DNA from: Polaromonas sp.
GTDB lineage: Bacteria; Pseudomonadota; Gammaproteobacteria; Burkholderiales; Burkholderiaceae_C
Length of the DNA: 6,208 bases
Direction of reading: 5' to 3'
NCBI GenBank assembly: GCA_013205645.1
Contig: JABMMH010000241.1
Location: forward strand, 1-6,208
Below are positions 4,642 to 6,208 of this stretch, in pieces. Position 1 is the stretch's first letter, and each line of letters starts with the position of its first letter. A model generated the notes under the pieces. The model was not told the origin of the DNA and did no database searches. It saw nothing but the letters and a program-made list of their open reading frames with translations. The position numbers and the translations under genes are program-made.

Positions 4642-4860
4642 CTATCCTTTGAGTCGTGATTTGATGACTTCGGTCACCAGCTGCTGCATGGCCGGTACGC
4701 CGGCTTTGGCTTGTTCTTGAGAGCAGAGCCACCAGTGCATGCGCATGCGGTTGTTTTGGGCCTGAAACACTTCGATGTTCCTGCTCCACATCTGATTGCT
4801 TAGATGCAAGCTGCGCATGGCTCGGTAGACCATGCGCAACTCTGTTTCTTCTTCTGTCAC
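4642..4860 (-). CDS. Small orphan protein, 72 aa, GTG start
   Basis: The frame is open further upstream to 5028, but that portion overlaps the DUF3150 gene and reads as Arg/Ala-rich shadow. The GTG at 4860-4858 overlaps the DUF3150 stop as GTGA, matching the operon's style, although no strong purine run precedes it. An ATG ten codons in (4833-4831), preceded by AACAGAG, is a reasonable alternative start. The protein is (start)TEEETELRMVYRAMRSLHLSNQMW, then a polar helix VFQAQNNRMRMHWWLCSQEQAK, then AMQQLVTEVIKSRLKG. It is predicted to be almost wholly helical, Met/Gln-rich and basic at the end, possibly a small adaptor or nucleic-acid-binding protein. The final codons supply AAAGGA for the next gene, which starts 4 bases after the TAG stop. 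Its DNA carries several short palindromes. Confidence 0.7.
   Translation of the reverse strand: MTEEETELRMVYRAMRSLHLSNQMWSRNIEVFQAQNNRMRMHWWLCSQEQAKAGVPAMQQLVTEVIKSRLKG
4737..4748. repeat. 12-bp perfect palindrome
   Basis: GCATGCGCATGC reads the same on both strands. It lies inside the 72-aa gene, in the codons around RMRMH, about 63 bases from the stem-loop at 4812-4838. It could be a protein-binding site, or simply follow from repeated Arg-Met/His codons. Confidence 0.4.
4812..4838. repeat. Inverted repeat, 9-bp perfect arms, 9-base loop, near a gene start
   Basis: TGCGCATGG (4812-4820) and CCATGCGCA (4830-4838) are perfect inverted arms. In the transcript the stem lies just inside the 5' end of the 72-aa gene and buries the alternative ATG at 4833-4831. 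It might favour the upstream GTG start or slow initiation. A palindrome this size can also arise by chance in a window of this length, and the encoded R-M...A-M-R repetition partly explains it. Confidence 0.45.
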
Positions 4861-5684
4861 GGCAGCATGGCCAGGATCTCGCGTGCGTCTTTTGCCACGC
4901 GATAGCGCGTCGACTGATAGACGCGCAGCGCCGATGGGGTCACTACCAGCAGCTTGTTCTCGATCGCCCGCTGCACCTCGGCAATCAAAGGGTCTGCCGT
5001 GATGTTCAGCGCGTCGAGCACGATGCACAACTCGCGTGCGTTGTCGATTAGCGAGTCTTTGAAGATCGCTTTGTCGTCGCCCAGTCGATCTGCGATCTTC
5101 GACACGACTTCACGTACCCGCTCGAACGTGGCTTTGACGGCGGCAGCCTGGCGCTGCGACACGGCTGCGGTCACGGACTCGCGCAGCTCATCTTGAGCTT
5201 CGGCTGCGACGTCAACTCGGAAGTCCTGCGCGTCAGGCACGGGCGTGAACTCCAGGTTGATCGAGAACTTGTCTTTGATGGTGGACACGTCCGGGTAGTC
5301 CTCGGCGTTGTACATCGTCCCGAGGCGCACGCGCGCGCTCTGCACCTCGTTGGGGTACTGGGTCTGCAGGTACTTGACCAGGTCGTCGAACTGGTCCTTG
5401 AACTTGCGAATCTGCGCGCTGTACTCCATAAAGAGTTTCGTGGGCAGCAGGCGCGCTCCAGAGTCGGTCCAAGGCAGCGTGCGGCTGTAGTGGTACTCGC
5501 GCACCTGCCCGGTGAGCCGACTGATTGGGTCCAGCAGGGTTTTGCTGACCAGCATCTTGTTGTAACGGCCCGCGTCATGCGCGCCGTGGGCGGACTCGAC
5601 TTCGGCAGAGACTTTCTTGTCCTGCTTGCGGGCGGTCCAGGCCGAGATGTTGAGGGTGGCCAACATGGCCTTGGACTGAATCAT
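4857..5684 (-). CDS. DUF3150 family protein, 275 aa
   Basis: The start is ATG at 5684-5682, with AAGGAG overlapping the previous stop (AAGGAGTAA-ATC-ATG), a textbook ribosome-binding site. I recognise the DUF3150 family from these features: LATLNISAWTARKQDKKV (8-25); HDAGRYNKMLVSK (36-48); the block YSRTLPWTDSGARLLP (66-81), which is the best signature; then a helix with FKDQFDDLVKYL and YNAEDYPD (125-132). The C-terminal half (about 155-245) is long alpha-helical and rich in Ala/Glu/Arg, probably coiled coil, and the end (RVYQSTRYRVAKDAREILAML) is basic and helical. Length fits the family. Its function is not known. As I recall, bacterial DUF3150 genes often lie beside MoxR-like ATPase and VWA genes, as here, which suggests a substrate or adaptor role with them. 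The stop overlaps the next gene as GTGA. Confidence 0.9.
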   Translation of the reverse strand: MIQSKAMLATLNISAWTARKQDKKVSAEVESAHGAHDAGRYNKMLVSKTLLDPISRLTGQVREYHYSRTLPWTDSGARLLPTKLFMEYSAQIRKFKDQFDDLVKYLQTQYPNEVQSARVRLGTMYNAEDYPDVSTIKDKFSINLEFTPVPDAQDFRVDVAAEAQDELRESVTAAVSQRQAAAVKATFERVREVVSKIADRLGDDKAIFKDSLIDNARELCIVLDALNITADPLIAEVQRAIENKLLVVTPSALRVYQSTRYRVAKDAREILAMLP

Positions 5685-5687
5685 GAT

Positions 5688-5879
5688 TTACTCCTTTAGG
5701 TAGACAAGTTCTTCGCATTCGGGGCAGCGCCCGGCAGGCGACGGGTCACCGGGCGTGAGGACGGCGCTGCCAATGTCTTTGAGGTCGGCGGCGGTGCCCT
5801 TCCAGTCGCAGTCAAAGCATTCGCATTCGATACGCGACGGTTTATCGCTGAACTCAATGATTGCGGTGTATGAAGTCAC
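5688..5879 (-). CDS. Small zinc-ribbon protein, 63 aa, GTG start
   Basis: The GTG at 5879-5877 overlaps the upstream stop as GTGA, with a GGGG run about 8 bases ahead. The protein has two cysteine knuckles, C21-F-D-C24 and C52-P-E-C55, spaced as in a zinc ribbon; an extra Cys (C19) precedes the first. Between them DWKGTAADLKDIG and LTPGDPSPAGRCPEC give the loop-strand pattern 'C..C.W.G.A..L......L.PGD..PAG.CPEC' typical of small phage zinc-ribbon proteins. Such proteins are commonly assumed to bind nucleic acid or to bridge proteins, but no specific role is established from this sequence. The last codons (LKE-stop) hold the AAGGAG ribosome-binding site of the DUF3150 gene, which begins 3 bases after the stop, so the two are tightly linked. 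Confidence 0.85.
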   Translation of the reverse strand: MTSYTAIIEFSDKPSRIECECFDCDWKGTAADLKDIGSAVLTPGDPSPAGRCPECEELVYLKE

Positions 5880-6058
5880 GCCGGCACCCCGTAATCTTCG
5901 GTGCGCATTTCTTCAATCTCGGCAGCGGTGTAGTCAAGCTCACGCCGCTCGAAAGCGACAAGCTTGCGGCCTTCGTAGACCGCCACGCCCTGCTCGGGGT
6001 GGACGACGACGAGGCGCAGCGGTGGCAAAGGGCGTTTGGCGAGTCGGGCTGTGGTCAT
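5876..6058 (-). CDS. Small orphan protein, 60 aa
   Basis: The start is ATG at 6058-6056. It is preceded by AAGAG in the 17-base gap after the TAG stop of the ATPase-like gene. The sequence is MTTARLAKRPLPPLRLVVVHPEQGVAVYEGRKLVAFERRE, then an acidic helical end (YTAAEIEEMRTEDYGVPA). The middle looks like a small beta-hairpin (LRLVVVHP...GVAVYEGRKLVAFE). The N-terminus is basic and Pro-rich and the C-terminus acidic. No known motif is present. It ends in a GTGA overlap with the zinc-ribbon gene, so it is translated as part of the chain. Opposite-strand reading of this region is also open over a similar length, but only the minus frame fits the overlaps and ribosome-binding sites. Confidence 0.75.
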   Translation of the reverse strand: MTTARLAKRPLPPLRLVVVHPEQGVAVYEGRKLVAFERRELDYTAAEIEEMRTEDYGVPA

Positions 6059-6075
6059 TGTTTGCTCTTAAAATG

Positions 6076-6208
6076 CTAGCAAAGTACGTTGGCGTGCTTG
6101 ACACCCCAGTCGGCAAACGACTTGGTGCCGGTCAGCTTGTCGTCGCGGCGGATGGCGCTGCGCATGAAGAGCACCTGGAACTCGACGGGCATGCGCTCCA
6201 TGTATTGC
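6076..6208 (-). CDS. C-terminal end of a probable MoxR-type AAA+ ATPase (partial)
   Basis: Only the last 43 codons and the TAG stop (6078-6076) lie in the window. The visible end is QYMERMPVEFQVLFMRSAIRR, then DDKLTGTKSFADWGVKHANVLC. A helix with 'R-M-P-V-E-F-Q' followed by '(T)-x-T-x-x-F-x-x-W' fits my impression of the C-terminal lid of phage MoxR/CobS-like AAA+ proteins. The downstream DUF3150 and peptidase/VWA genes are the neighbours such an ATPase would have. No Walker A, Walker B or sensor motifs can be checked because they lie outside, so the call is an inference from the tail plus context. A 17-base gap separates it from the next gene, one of the few non-overlapping junctions here. 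Confidence 0.5.
   Translation of the reverse strand, partial: QYMERMPVEFQVLFMRSAIRRDDKLTGTKSFADWGVKHANVLC

Noticed and set aside
4065..4652. Long plus-strand open frame (about 195 codons), and similar ones at 1477-1974 and 5193-5699
   Set aside because: They lie antisense to well-supported minus-strand genes, have Val/Gly/Arg-rich low-information translations, and lack ribosome-binding sites or overlaps consistent with the operon.

Overview
The window looks like the early or replication-type region of a tailed-phage genome, or of a prophage. The likely host is a Gram-negative bacterium of fairly high G+C content, perhaps a betaproteobacterium; this host guess is weak and rests on composition and general protein style only. 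The phage reading rests on four things: sixteen tightly packed genes all on the minus strand, ten 4-base start/stop overlaps (ATGA or GTGA) among fifteen junctions, many 60-90 residue orphan proteins, and a few phage-typical larger proteins. No structural, lysis or integrase genes, RNA genes, CRISPR arrays or insertion sequences are seen. No convincing promoter or terminator is visible, so the window is probably the inside of one long transcript read from high to low coordinates.

In transcription order (right to left): the tail of a probable MoxR-type AAA+ ATPase (6208-6076); a 60-residue orphan (6058-5876); a small zinc-ribbon protein (5879-5688); a DUF3150 protein (5684-4857); a 72-residue orphan (4860-4642); a 243-residue phage protein of unknown role (4637-3906); a 72-residue orphan (3909-3691); a fusion of an HExxH metallopeptidase-like domain with a von Willebrand A (VWA) domain (3694-2597); three small genes (2595-1914), two of them clearly tandem relatives; a 214-residue phage protein with a very acidic C-terminus (1917-1273); a Cas4/RecB-like PD-(D/E)XK nuclease with four cysteines that could hold an Fe-S cluster (1238-525); two small orphans (528-325 and 328-68); and the start of a probable SNF2/DEAD-type helicase (71-1).

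Two functional themes stand out. The ATPase, DUF3150 and peptidase/VWA genes resemble the MoxR-VWA partnerships known from bacteria (RavA-ViaA, NorQ-NorD, CobS-CobT), in which a AAA+ ring and a VWA partner remodel or load metal into a target. The nuclease and helicase suggest DNA recombination, replication or degradation of host DNA. Their presence in one operon is suggestive, but a joint function is inference.

The most unusual feature is a recurrent 17-base element that ends five of the small genes and no other gene. It encodes the C-terminus R-L-T-x, stop, and it carries a Shine-Dalgarno-like purine run exactly 8 bases before an overlapping ATGA/GTGA start. Two of the genes share a 32-base near-identical copy of it. 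This points to small accessory genes spreading or duplicating together with a built-in translation-coupling end.
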